This document shows, piece by piece, positions 1-6,622 of a stretch of DNA of 22,861 nucleotides. This stretch comes from Actinomycetota bacterium (GTDB lineage Bacteria > Actinomycetota > Actinomycetes > Streptosporangiales > Streptosporangiaceae): the NCBI GenBank assembly GCA_003242605.1, contig QGUZ01000053.1, positions 1 to 22,861 on the forward strand, read 5' to 3'. The translations under genes and the position numbers were made by a program. The notes below the pieces were generated by a model. It was not told the DNA's origin. It saw nothing but the letters and a program-made list of their open reading frames with translations, and did no database searches. Each line of letters begins with the position of its first letter. Positions within the stretch are counted from its first letter, which is position 1.

Positions 1-683
1 CGCCAGACCAGGGCGACCGCGGCGGCGAGCCCGGCGGTCGCGGCGCCCGCGGCGACGTGCGGCAGCGGCCCGGCCTCCCGGGCGGCCGGGATCGCGGGCA
101 GCGCGGCGAGGGCGGCCGGGAGCGCGGCGGCCGCCACTCGCAGCGCGAGGCGGCGGGCGCGCAGCCGTACCGGGCCCGCGGTCTTCACCGCGACGAAGGC
201 CGCGCCGTGCAGCGCGGCGAGGGTGAGGGAGAACGCCCCGCCCACCACGGCGGCGAGGGCCGTGCCGCCGAGCATGCCGCCGAACACCGCGCCCCACAGC
301 GCGGCGGGCAGCGCGCTCCCGGCGACGATGCCGGCGTCGCATAGCGCGCGCTCCCGGGCCGAGCCCACCTTGCCCCGCCACTCCAGCCCGACGCCGCGCA
401 CGATCAGCGCGGCGAGGACGGCGAGCAGCGGCAGGTACCAGGCGCTGAGCAGGCCGGAGTACCAGCCCGGGAACGCGGCGAACATCGCGCCGACCGCGGT
501 GATGAGCCAGACCTCGTTGCCGTCCCACACCGGGCCGATCGTGGCGAGCACCTGGCGGCGCTCGGCCTCGTCCCGGGCGAGCAGCGGCAGCAGCGCGCCC
601 ACGCCGAAGTCGAAGCCCTCCAGCACGAAGTAGCCGGTCCACAGCACGGCGACCAGGACGAACCAGACGGTGACCAGATCCAT
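1..683 (-). CDS. cydB: Cytochrome bd ubiquinol oxidase subunit II (partial, runs off left edge)
   Basis: CydB is the integral-membrane partner of CydA in cytochrome bd quinol oxidase, which reduces O2 to water with high affinity. About 227 residues are present; the family is usually about 330-380, so the C-terminal third lies outside the window. Reading from ATG 683, the N-terminus shows the family signatures GFDFGVG (residues about 23-29), GPVWDGNEVWLI and FPGWYSG, followed by hydrophobic segments alternating with short Arg-rich loops. A Shine-Dalgarno GAGGTGA (691-697 on the plus-strand axis) sits 7 nt before ATG and overlaps the cydA stop, so translation is probably coupled. The 12-nt gap after cydA marks one operon. 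Identification is firm from motifs and position; only the missing end is unknown. Confidence 0.95.
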   Translation of the reverse strand, partial: MDLVTVWFVLVAVLWTGYFVLEGFDFGVGALLPLLARDEAERRQVLATIGPVWDGNEVWLITAVGAMFAAFPGWYSGLLSAWYLPLLAVLAALIVRGVGLEWRGKVGSARERALCDAGIVAGSALPAALWGAVFGGMLGGTALAAVVGGAFSLTLAALHGAAFVAVKTAGPVRLRARRLALRVAAAALPAALAALPAIPAAREAGPLPHVAAGAATAGLAAAVALVW

Positions 684-695
684 TCGGCGTTCACC

Positions 696-2117
696 TCAGT
701 ACATGAGGAGGGCGGGACGGCCGGGCGCGGCCGGCTCGGGGGCGTCCTCCCGCGGTGGCGCCGGCTCGGGCGCGGGGCCCGCCTTCACGTGGCGGGCCAG
801 CAGCACGCCCTCGGCCACCGCGAGCGCGCCGTACAGGAGGGTGAAGACGGTCAGCGAGACGGCCACCTCGGTGAGGGTGACGCCGGGGGAGACGCTCGCC
901 GCGGTGAGCAGCTCGCCCATGACCGTCCACGGCTGGCGGCCCATCTCGGCGAGCAGCCAGCCCGCGATCGACGCGGCCGTGGGCAGCGGCAGCGCGAGCA
1001 GGCACAGCCGGGCGAACCAGGCGGGCACCGGCCGGGCCGTACGGCGGGCCGCGCCGCCGGGGCCGCGGATGCGGCGGGCGCGGGTGAGCCACAGGCCGAG
1101 CAGCGCCAGGCCGGTCGTGGCGAGGCCGAAGCCGATCATCACGCGGAACGACCAGTAGACCAGCGGCAGGTTGGGCGTGTAGTCGCCGGGGCCGAACCGC
1201 TGCTCGTAGCGCCGCTGGACGTCCTCGATGCCCTGCACCGTGGCGTCGGCGTCGTGCGCGGCGAGCACGCTGAGCAGCCCGGGCACCTCGACGCCCGGCA
1301 CGATCGAGAACGGCGCGGCGGCCCGGTCGTGGCGCAGGCCCTCGGCGGCGGCGAGCTTCGCCGGCTGCTGCTCGTACATGAGCCGGGCGGAGGCGTCGCC
1401 GCTCGCCGCGACGACCACCCCGGCGATCGCGGTCATGGCGAGCGCGCCGCGCATGGCGCTCCGCCACATCCCGGCCTCGATGCCCGCGATGCGGCGCTCG
1501 CGCAGGATGCGGTAGCCGCACACGGCGAGCACGAACCCGCCCGCGACCGCGAACGAGGCGGCGATCACGTGCGGCACCTGGGCGAGCGCGGTGGAGTTGG
1601 TGAGCACCGCCCAGATGTCGGTCATGCGGGCGCGGCCGTCGACCACCTCGTAGCCCACCGGGTGCTTCATCCAGGCGTTCGCGGCGAGGATGAAGTACGC
1701 CGACAGGTTCGAGCCGATCACCGCGGCCCAGATCGTCGCCAGGTGCACGCGCCGCGGCAGCCGGTTCCAGCCGAAGATCCACAGCCCGAGGAACGTCGAC
1801 TCGAGGAAGAAGGCGAGCAGCGCCTCCATCGCCAGCGGCGCGCCGAACACGTCACCGACGAAGCGGGAGTACTCGCTCCAGTTCATGCCGAACTGGAACT
1901 CCTGCACGATGCCGGTGACCACGCCCATCGCGAAGTTGATCAGAAAGAGCCTGCCGAAGAACCTCGTGAGCGTGAGGTAGTGCTCCCGGCCCGTGCGGTG
2001 CCAGGCGGTCTGCAGCACCGCGACGAACGTGCCCAGGCCGATCGTCAGCGGCACGAAAAGAAAGTGGTAGACGGTGGTGACCCCGAACTGCCACCGGGCC
2101 AGATCAAGCGCGTCCAT
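696..2117 (-). CDS. cydA: Cytochrome bd ubiquinol oxidase subunit I
   Basis: CydA carries the three hemes and the quinol site of cytochrome bd oxidase. The 473-residue product keeps the residues known from E. coli CydA: His18 (b595 ligand, equivalent to His19), Glu98 and Glu106 (Glu99/Glu107), His183 and Met327 (b558 ligands, His186/Met393), Arg325 (Arg391), and the Q-loop pair Lys254/Glu259 (Lys252/Glu257). GRQPW is at about 393-397. The protein is shorter than E. coli CydA (522), mainly between the Q-loop and Met327, so this is the short-Q-loop type usual in Gram-positives. ATG 2117 is preceded by GGGGGA at 5 nt. The C-terminal tail (about 445-473) is Pro/Ala-rich and looks unconserved. It leads cydB. 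Confidence 0.97.
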   Translation of the reverse strand: MDALDLARWQFGVTTVYHFLFVPLTIGLGTFVAVLQTAWHRTGREHYLTLTRFFGRLFLINFAMGVVTGIVQEFQFGMNWSEYSRFVGDVFGAPLAMEALLAFFLESTFLGLWIFGWNRLPRRVHLATIWAAVIGSNLSAYFILAANAWMKHPVGYEVVDGRARMTDIWAVLTNSTALAQVPHVIAASFAVAGGFVLAVCGYRILRERRIAGIEAGMWRSAMRGALAMTAIAGVVVAASGDASARLMYEQQPAKLAAAEGLRHDRAAAPFSIVPGVEVPGLLSVLAAHDADATVQGIEDVQRRYEQRFGPGDYTPNLPLVYWSFRVMIGFGLATTGLALLGLWLTRARRIRGPGGAARRTARPVPAWFARLCLLALPLPTAASIAGWLLAEMGRQPWTVMGELLTAASVSPGVTLTEVAVSLTVFTLLYGALAVAEGVLLARHVKAGPAPEPAPPREDAPEPAAPGRPALLMY

Positions 2118-2149
2118 GGATGTCCCCCGCCGGTTTTCCCGCTCCGCAT

Positions 2150-2187
2150 CGTAGTTTCTCTACGGTCTGTAGTACTACAAGCTGTAG
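2150..2187. promoter_or_regulatory. Cluster of GTAG/CTAC half-sites upstream of cydA (candidate operator)
   Basis: Five alternating GTAG/CTAC half-sites begin at 2151, 2160, 2170, 2175 and 2184. They build CGTAG-N5-CTACG (2150-2164), a perfect 12-bp palindrome TGTAGTACTACA (2168-2179), and CTACA-N3-TGTAG (2175-2187). The last two resemble BlaI/MecI/CopY-type operators (TACTACA facing TGTAGTA). The cluster lies 33-70 bp before the cydA start codon, where promoter occupancy would matter. No Rex-like operator was seen. The identity of the regulator is inference. Confidence 0.5.
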
Positions 2188-2446
2188 AGCAACTGCGCTG
2201 TGAGATGCGCCGCATCGGTCCGGGCCGGAGCGGGAGTGATCGATCTCGCCTTGGTCGTCTGGATCCGCCCCGTCGGCGCAGGTCAGGGCGGGAGGCCCGC
2301 GCGCCGCGCAGGTCGTGCCCGGCGACGCGCCACGGCCCTCGCGGCGGGCCGGCCCACCCGCCCCGGCCCGCCGCGGAACCCTCGTCTCCCCGCACGATCT
2401 CCGCACCCCCGGGCGCACCGGCCATGGCGGCGATCATGCGGCCGGT

Positions 2447-2452
2447 TAGCAT
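2447..2452 (+). promoter_or_regulatory. Probable -10 box (TAGCAT) for a leaderless HAD-phosphatase transcript
   Basis: TAGCAT matches TANNNT and lies 6 nt before GTG 2459, so transcription would begin at or beside the start codon. There is no credible Shine-Dalgarno between the box and GTG. Confidence 0.5.
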
Positions 2453-2458
2453 GCGGGG

Positions 2459-3160
2459 GTGCGAACGCTCGTGCTCTGGGACATCGACCACACCCTCATC
2501 GACATCGCCGGGCTGAGCCGGGAGATCTACGGCGCGGTCTTCCGCGACCTCGTCGGCCGCCCGGCGGAGAGGTTCCCGGACATGGCGGGCCGGACCGACC
2601 GCTCGATCATCACCGCGCTGCTCGAGCTCAACGGCGTGCCCGTGACCGGCGACCTCGTGGAGACGTTCGCCGACGCCCTCGCCAAGGCGTACGAGGACCG
2701 GCGGGACGAGCTCACCGCCCGCGGCCGAGAGCTCCCCGGCGGCCGGGCCGCGCTCGCCGCCCTCGCCGGGCGGCCCGATGTGGCCCAGTCCGTCCTCACC
2801 GGCAACATGAAGCCGATCGCGATCTGCAAGCTCACCGCGTTCGGCCTGCACGGGTACGTCGACTTCGACATCGGCGCATACGGCCTCGACGGCCTGGAGC
2901 GGCCGTCGCTCGTCGCGTTCGCCCGCGAGCGGGCCAAGGCGAAGTTCGGCCGCACCTTCGGCCCGCAGGACACCGTGCTCGTCGGCGACACGCCCCGGGA
3001 CGTGCAGGCCGGCCACGAGGGCGGCGCCCGCGTCGTCGCGGTCGCGACCGGCCGCAGCGACGCGGCCACCCTGCGCGCGGCCGGCGCCGAGATCGTGCTG
3101 CCCGATCTCGCCGACACCGCGGCCGTGATCCGGGCGATCCTGCCGGCCGGCACGGGCTGA
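2459..3160 (+). CDS. HAD-superfamily hydrolase (phosphoglycolate phosphatase-like)
   Basis: This 233-residue protein is a probable cytosolic phosphatase of the haloacid dehalogenase superfamily; the substrate is unknown. Motif I is WDIDHTL with nucleophile Asp8 and acid/base Asp10. The usual DxDGT is DIDHT here, as in several phosphatase subgroups. The helical cap is about residues 15-85. Motif II is SVLTGN with Thr114, a motif III Lys is near 124 or 160-162, and motif IV is VGDTPRD with Asp177 and Asp181. Length is normal for the family. The GTG start is chosen because it directly precedes the first beta strand leading to motif I and is positioned for leaderless translation. It stands alone: divergent from cydA and 146 nt before the next gene. 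The family call is firm; a named reaction would be a guess. Confidence 0.85.
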   Translation: MRTLVLWDIDHTLIDIAGLSREIYGAVFRDLVGRPAERFPDMAGRTDRSIITALLELNGVPVTGDLVETFADALAKAYEDRRDELTARGRELPGGRAALAALAGRPDVAQSVLTGNMKPIAICKLTAFGLHGYVDFDIGAYGLDGLERPSLVAFARERAKAKFGRTFGPQDTVLVGDTPRDVQAGHEGGARVVAVATGRSDAATLRAAGAEIVLPDLADTAAVIRAILPAGTG

Positions 3161-3280
3161 GCCGTACCCGCCGGGGCCGGTTCCGCACCGCGCGCAAGGC
3201 CCTGCCGTGAGCGAGGGATGACGATGGAATGCCTGGCTGTGGGGCAGATCTTGCCGTTAAGGCGTCCCCGGGGCGTTCCT

Positions 3281-3286
3281 TAGAGT
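3281..3286 (+). promoter_or_regulatory. Probable -10 box (TAGAGT) for the CoxG-like gene
   Basis: TAGAGT lies 20 nt before ATG 3307, allowing a short leader that contains the GGAGG ribosome-binding site (3296-3300). I see no good -35 at 17-18 nt. Confidence 0.35.
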
Positions 3287-3306
3287 GGCGCTCACGGAGG
3301 TTCGCC

Positions 3307-4044
3307 ATGAAGATCACCGGCAGTGCCGTACTCGGTGTCGAGCGCGCCCGGCTGTGGGCGGCGCTGCAGGACCCGGCGGTGCTCGCGTGCACCATTCCCG
3401 GATGCGAGCGGCTTGAGGCCCTCGGCGGCGACGTCTACCGGATGACGCTGACCGCCGGGGTGGCATCGATCAAAGGCGTGTACGAGGGCGAGGTCGCGCT
3501 CGCCGAACCGGAGGAGCCCGAGCGTTTCGTGCTGCGGGCCCGTGGCCGGGGTGCCCCGGGCACCGTCGACGCCACCGTCCGGGTACGGCTCAGCGAGGCC
3601 CCGGGCGGCACCCGGGTGGACTACGACGCCGAGGCCGTCGTCGGCGGCATGATCGGCGGCGTGGGCCAGCGCATGCTCACCTCGGTCGCCCGGCGCACCG
3701 CGGGCGAGTTCTTCGCCGCCGTCGAGCGCCACCTGACCACCGCCCCCGTCGCGGCGGCCGTGACCGCGCCCGCCGCGCAGGCCGAGGGCGTCACGGAGGG
3801 CGCGGCCGCCCCCGCCGCCGCGGCCGAGCCGCAGCCCGCCGCCGCGCCGGCCGCGAACGGATCGCGGCCGGTCGCCGGGCAGGTGTTCGAACGCCCGGCC
3901 GCCGCCGGGCGGCCCGCCAAGCAGGGGGCCCAGCACCCGCCCGCCTGGACGATGCTCACCGCCTTCGCCCTCGGCGCGGGCGTCGCGCTCGGCGGCGTGG
4001 CCGTCGGCTGGCTGTTCGGCCGGGCCGCCCGGCGGGGCTGCTGA
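3307..4044 (+). CDS. CoxG-like SRPBCC-domain protein with C-terminal membrane anchor
   Basis: The 245-residue product begins with a CoxG (carbon monoxide dehydrogenase subunit G)/SRPBCC domain at about 1-150: MKITGSAVLGVERARLWAAL, then DPAVLACTIPGCE, then a glycine-rich GGMIGGVGQRML near 118-129. A Pro/Ala-rich linker (about 150-210) leads to one hydrophobic segment (about 214-238) and a short basic tail ending in Cys, so the domain is probably tethered to the inner face of the membrane. ATG 3307 has GGAGG six nt upstream. Known CoxG acts in maturation or membrane attachment of Mo-containing CO dehydrogenase. No cox structural genes are nearby, so here it may be a general lipid/hydrophobe-binding protein. 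The family call is good; the role is unknown. Confidence 0.8.
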   Translation: MKITGSAVLGVERARLWAALQDPAVLACTIPGCERLEALGGDVYRMTLTAGVASIKGVYEGEVALAEPEEPERFVLRARGRGAPGTVDATVRVRLSEAPGGTRVDYDAEAVVGGMIGGVGQRMLTSVARRTAGEFFAAVERHLTTAPVAAAVTAPAAQAEGVTEGAAAPAAAAEPQPAAAPAANGSRPVAGQVFERPAAAGRPAKQGAQHPPAWTMLTAFALGAGVALGGVAVGWLFGRAARRGC

Positions 4045-4064
4045 TCGGCCCGCGCGCGGCGGGC

Positions 4065-4080
4065 GGAACCGGAGGGTTCC
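4065..4080 (+). terminator. Short hairpin after the CoxG-like gene
   Basis: GGAACC-GGAG-GGTTCC forms a 6-bp stem with a 4-nt loop, 20 nt past the stop codon. It has no T tract, so it is at best a U-less terminator or an RNA-stabilising hairpin. Confidence 0.3.
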
Positions 4081-4419
4081 CGGCCAGGCGGCACGAAGGC
4101 CGGCCGCCGACCGGGGTTGACCGTACGGCGCCGCCCGGGAGGTAATGCTCACGGCGAGGCCCAGCGCCGGACGAGCACTGTGCCGGACGAGCGCGGGGCC
4201 GGGCGAACGTGGCGCTGGACGACGACGAGGCGACGAACGCGTGCCGGACGACCACGTGCCGGCGACACCCGGCGCGTGGCGGCGACGCGATCGGCGTTAC
4301 GGATCGGCACACGCGATTGAACGCGGGGAACGGGCACGTGGCCCGGCCGCGCAGACGGGCCGTCCCCGGCGGCCCGCACCGAGCCGGCCGGGCCACGGCC
4401 GTGCGATCGGGGGCATCCC

Positions 4420-4445
4420 GGCAACGATCATTCTGGCAACGATCA
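4420..4445 (+). repeat. Tandem 11-bp direct repeat GGCAACGATCA, 15-bp period
   Basis: Exact copies occupy 4420-4430 and 4435-4445, separated by TTCT. The repeat lies about 90-115 bp upstream of hyuA, a suitable place for an activator site on one face of the helix (period about 1.5 turns). Confidence 0.5.
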
Positions 4446-4534
4446 CCGAAAACCCCGGCCTCCTTGGGCAGGGTCTGCCGATTCCCCCGGGCCACCACCA
4501 TCGATAGACACAGGGATATGGGTGCGGAGAAGGC

Positions 4535-6622
4535 ATGAGTCGGGAAAAGGCACGCGTGCGCATCGGTATCGACACCGGCGGCACGTTCACCGACGTGGTC
4601 GCGGTCGATGAGACCACCGGCCGGATCGTCACCACCAAGACCCCTTCGACCCCGGCGGACCCGGCCGACGGCTTCATGGCCGGCGTGGCCAAGGTGCTCT
4701 CGGACGCGTACGGGCTCGGCGACCTCACCCTCGACGACGTCGCCGGCATCGTGCACGGCACCACCGTGGCGACCAACCAGCTGCTGGAGGACCGCCCGCA
4801 GGACCTCGGCTTCATCACCACCGAGGGGTTCGAGTTCCTGCTCGAGATCGCCCGGCAGAGCGTGCCGGACGGCTACGGCAACTCGTACTTCTGGGTGAAG
4901 CCGCCGCGCATCGTCCCGGTGCACCGGGTCAAGACCGTGGGAGGCCGCCTCGACCACCTCGGCAACGAGGTGCGCCCGTTCGACGAGGAGGAGGCGGTGC
5001 GGGTGGCGCGGTGGTTCCGCGACCGCGGGATCAACGCGATCGGCGTGTGCTTCCTGCACTCGTACGCCAACCCCGCGCACGAGGAGCGCATGCGCGAGGT
5101 GCTCGCCCGCGAGCACCCGGAGGCGGTCGTCTCCATCTCCAGCGAGGTGCTGCGCGAGTACCGCGAGTACGAGCGCTCGGTCACCACGCTCGTCGACGCC
5201 TCGGTCAAGCCGACCATGCGCCGCTACATCGCCAACCTGTCGCAGCGGCTCGGCCGCGGCTTCTCGGTGATGAAGAGCAACGGCGGCGTGCTGTCCGCGG
5301 CCGAGGTGGTCAACCAGCCGATCACCACGGTGCTGTCCGGCCCGGCCGCGGGCGCGCTCGGCGCGGCGCTCATCGCCTCCACCGCGGGCCACCCCTCGGT
5401 GATCACCCTCGACGGCGGCGGCACCTCCACCGACGTCGCGGTCATCGTCGACGGCGAGCCGTCGATCACCACCGAGGGCACGATCGGCCGCTACCCGTGC
5501 AAGATCCCGATGATCGACATCGTCACGGTGGGCGCGGGCGGTGGCTCGATCGCGTGGATCTCCCCGGAGGGCACGCTCAAGGTCGGGCCGCGCAGCGCGG
5601 GCGCCGACCCCGGCCCGGTCTGCTACGCCCGCGGCGGCACCGAGGTCACCGTCACCGACGCGCACGTGTTCCTCGGCCGCATCCCGCCGCACCTGCTCGG
5701 CGGCGAGATCCCGCTCGACGTCGCCGCCGCGAAGGCCGCGATCGAGGAGCTCGCCACAAAGCTCGGCCTCACCCCCGAGCGCACCGCCACCGGCGTGCTG
5801 GAGATCAGCGCGTTCAACCAGTCGAACGCGATCCGGCAGGTCACCGTGCAGCGCGGCCTCGACGTCCGCGACTTCCCGATGGTCGCGTTCGGCGGGTCCG
5901 GCCCGCTGCTGGTGTGCCGGCTCATCGACATCCTCGGCCTCAAGGCGGTGATCGTGCCGCCGGACCCGGGCAACGTGTCCGCGTTCGGCCTGCTCACCGT
6001 GGACGTGAAGAACGACTACGTGCGCACGTTCGTCACCCGCGACCGCGACCTCGACCTGCAGGCCGCCGCGCGCGTCATCGCCGAGCTGGAGGCCCAGGCC
6101 GCCGACGCGCTCGACCGCGAGGGCTTCGCCCGCGACCGGCACGTCTACGCCCGCAGCGTCGACCTGCGCTACTACGGCCAGGCGTACGAGGTGCGGGTAC
6201 CGGCCCCGTCCGGCCCGATCGACGAGGCCTGGCGGGCACAGGTGGTCGACCGGTTCCACGAGGCCCACCAGCGGCTGTACGGCTACGCGTACCGGGACGA
6301 CCCGCGGCACGCGGTCGAGTGGGTGAACCTGCGCGTCTCCGGCATCGGCCCGATCAGCCGGCCGAAGATCGCCGAGCGGCCGCGCCGCGCCCCCGGCGAG
6401 GAGCCGCCGCAGCCCGCGTACCGCCGCGTCTACTTCGACGAGGACGGCGCCGGCTGGCGCGACGTGCCGGTGTACGACCGGGCCGGCCTCGCCCCCGGCG
6501 ACGTCATCGACGGCCCCGCCGTCGTCGAGGAGTACGGCTCCACCCTTCCCCTCCACCCCGGCTTCCGGGCCGAGGTGGACGCCTACGGCAACATCGTGGT
6601 CGAGCGCAGGGAGAACCAGTGA
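4535..6622 (+). CDS. hyuA: Hydantoinase/oxoprolinase family protein, HyuA-type subunit
   Basis: HyuA-type subunits use ATP to activate a cyclic or linear amide (N-methylhydantoin, 5-oxoproline) or ketone (acetone or acetophenone carboxylases) and act with a HyuB subunit. This 695-residue protein has the full ASKHA-like layout: IDTGGTFTD at 12-20, HGTTVATN at 74-81, second phosphate loop LDGGGTSTD at 292-300, GAGGGSIAW at 333-341 and SAGADPGPVCYARGG at 354-368, then the C-terminal domain. One oddity: the usual GGAGPLHA motif reads GGSGPLLV at 453-460, replacing the common His by Leu459. ATG 4535 has GGAGAAGG just upstream. hyuB overlaps its stop. The exact substrate cannot be read from sequence. 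A role with the ring-opening amidohydrolase 11 kb away is speculative. Confidence 0.9.
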   Translation: MSREKARVRIGIDTGGTFTDVVAVDETTGRIVTTKTPSTPADPADGFMAGVAKVLSDAYGLGDLTLDDVAGIVHGTTVATNQLLEDRPQDLGFITTEGFEFLLEIARQSVPDGYGNSYFWVKPPRIVPVHRVKTVGGRLDHLGNEVRPFDEEEAVRVARWFRDRGINAIGVCFLHSYANPAHEERMREVLAREHPEAVVSISSEVLREYREYERSVTTLVDASVKPTMRRYIANLSQRLGRGFSVMKSNGGVLSAAEVVNQPITTVLSGPAAGALGAALIASTAGHPSVITLDGGGTSTDVAVIVDGEPSITTEGTIGRYPCKIPMIDIVTVGAGGGSIAWISPEGTLKVGPRSAGADPGPVCYARGGTEVTVTDAHVFLGRIPPHLLGGEIPLDVAAAKAAIEELATKLGLTPERTATGVLEISAFNQSNAIRQVTVQRGLDVRDFPMVAFGGSGPLLVCRLIDILGLKAVIVPPDPGNVSAFGLLTVDVKNDYVRTFVTRDRDLDLQAAARVIAELEAQAADALDREGFARDRHVYARSVDLRYYGQAYEVRVPAPSGPIDEAWRAQVVDRFHEAHQRLYGYAYRDDPRHAVEWVNLRVSGIGPISRPKIAERPRRAPGEEPPQPAYRRVYFDEDGAGWRDVPVYDRAGLAPGDVIDGPAVVEEYGSTLPLHPGFRAEVDAYGNIVVERRENQ

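Larger units (their letters stand above)
2118..2458. other. Divergent intergenic region between cydA and the HAD gene
   Basis: This 341-nt gap separates two divergent genes. Its left part holds the cydA ribosome-binding site and the GTAG/CTAC cluster. It then has a perfect 13-nt dyad, GATGCG-C-CGCATC, at 2204-2216. The right end holds a TAGCAT box for the HAD gene. The middle (about 2230-2440) is GC-rich sequence in which I see no gene or RNA; open frames crossing it lack a recognisable product. Confidence 0.6.
4045..4534. other. 490-nt region without a recognisable gene, upstream of hyuA
   Basis: Besides the hairpin at 4065-4080, this gap holds several scattered copies of a GCCGGACGA-like word (for example 4166-4176 and 4182-4192) and an 11-bp tandem direct repeat at 4420-4445. 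The hyuA ribosome-binding site is at its end. The open frames in it (67-120 codons) give Arg/Thr/Pro-rich products with no domain, and they lack the strong third-position G/C bias of the neighbouring genes, so I do not call them. No tRNA-like T-loop was seen. Confidence 0.55.

Noticed and set aside
2118..2458. Rex-type operator before cydA
   Set aside because: Looked for TTGTGAA-N6-TTCACAA-like sequence; none is present.
789..2516. Long open frame antisense to cydA
   Set aside because: It has Arg/Gly/His-rich composition and no domain, while the opposite strand encodes a fully conserved CydA. GC-rich shadow.
4145..4507. 120-codon open frame in the 490-nt gap
   Set aside because: Arg/Pro/Thr-rich product with no similarity pattern and no clear ribosome-binding site.
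4209..4538. 109-codon open frame ending across the hyuA ATG
   Set aside because: It overlaps the hyuA start attractively, but the product is low-complexity, without domain or native third-position bias.
3956..6556. 866-codon open frame antisense to hyuA
   Set aside because: The product is Arg/Asp/Val-biased with no recognisable domain; hyuA on the other strand has every family motif.
5011..6618. Upstream in-frame extension of hyuB through hyuA
   Set aside because: The sequence before GTG 6619 is Arg-rich shadow of hyuA; GTG at the overlap is the real start.
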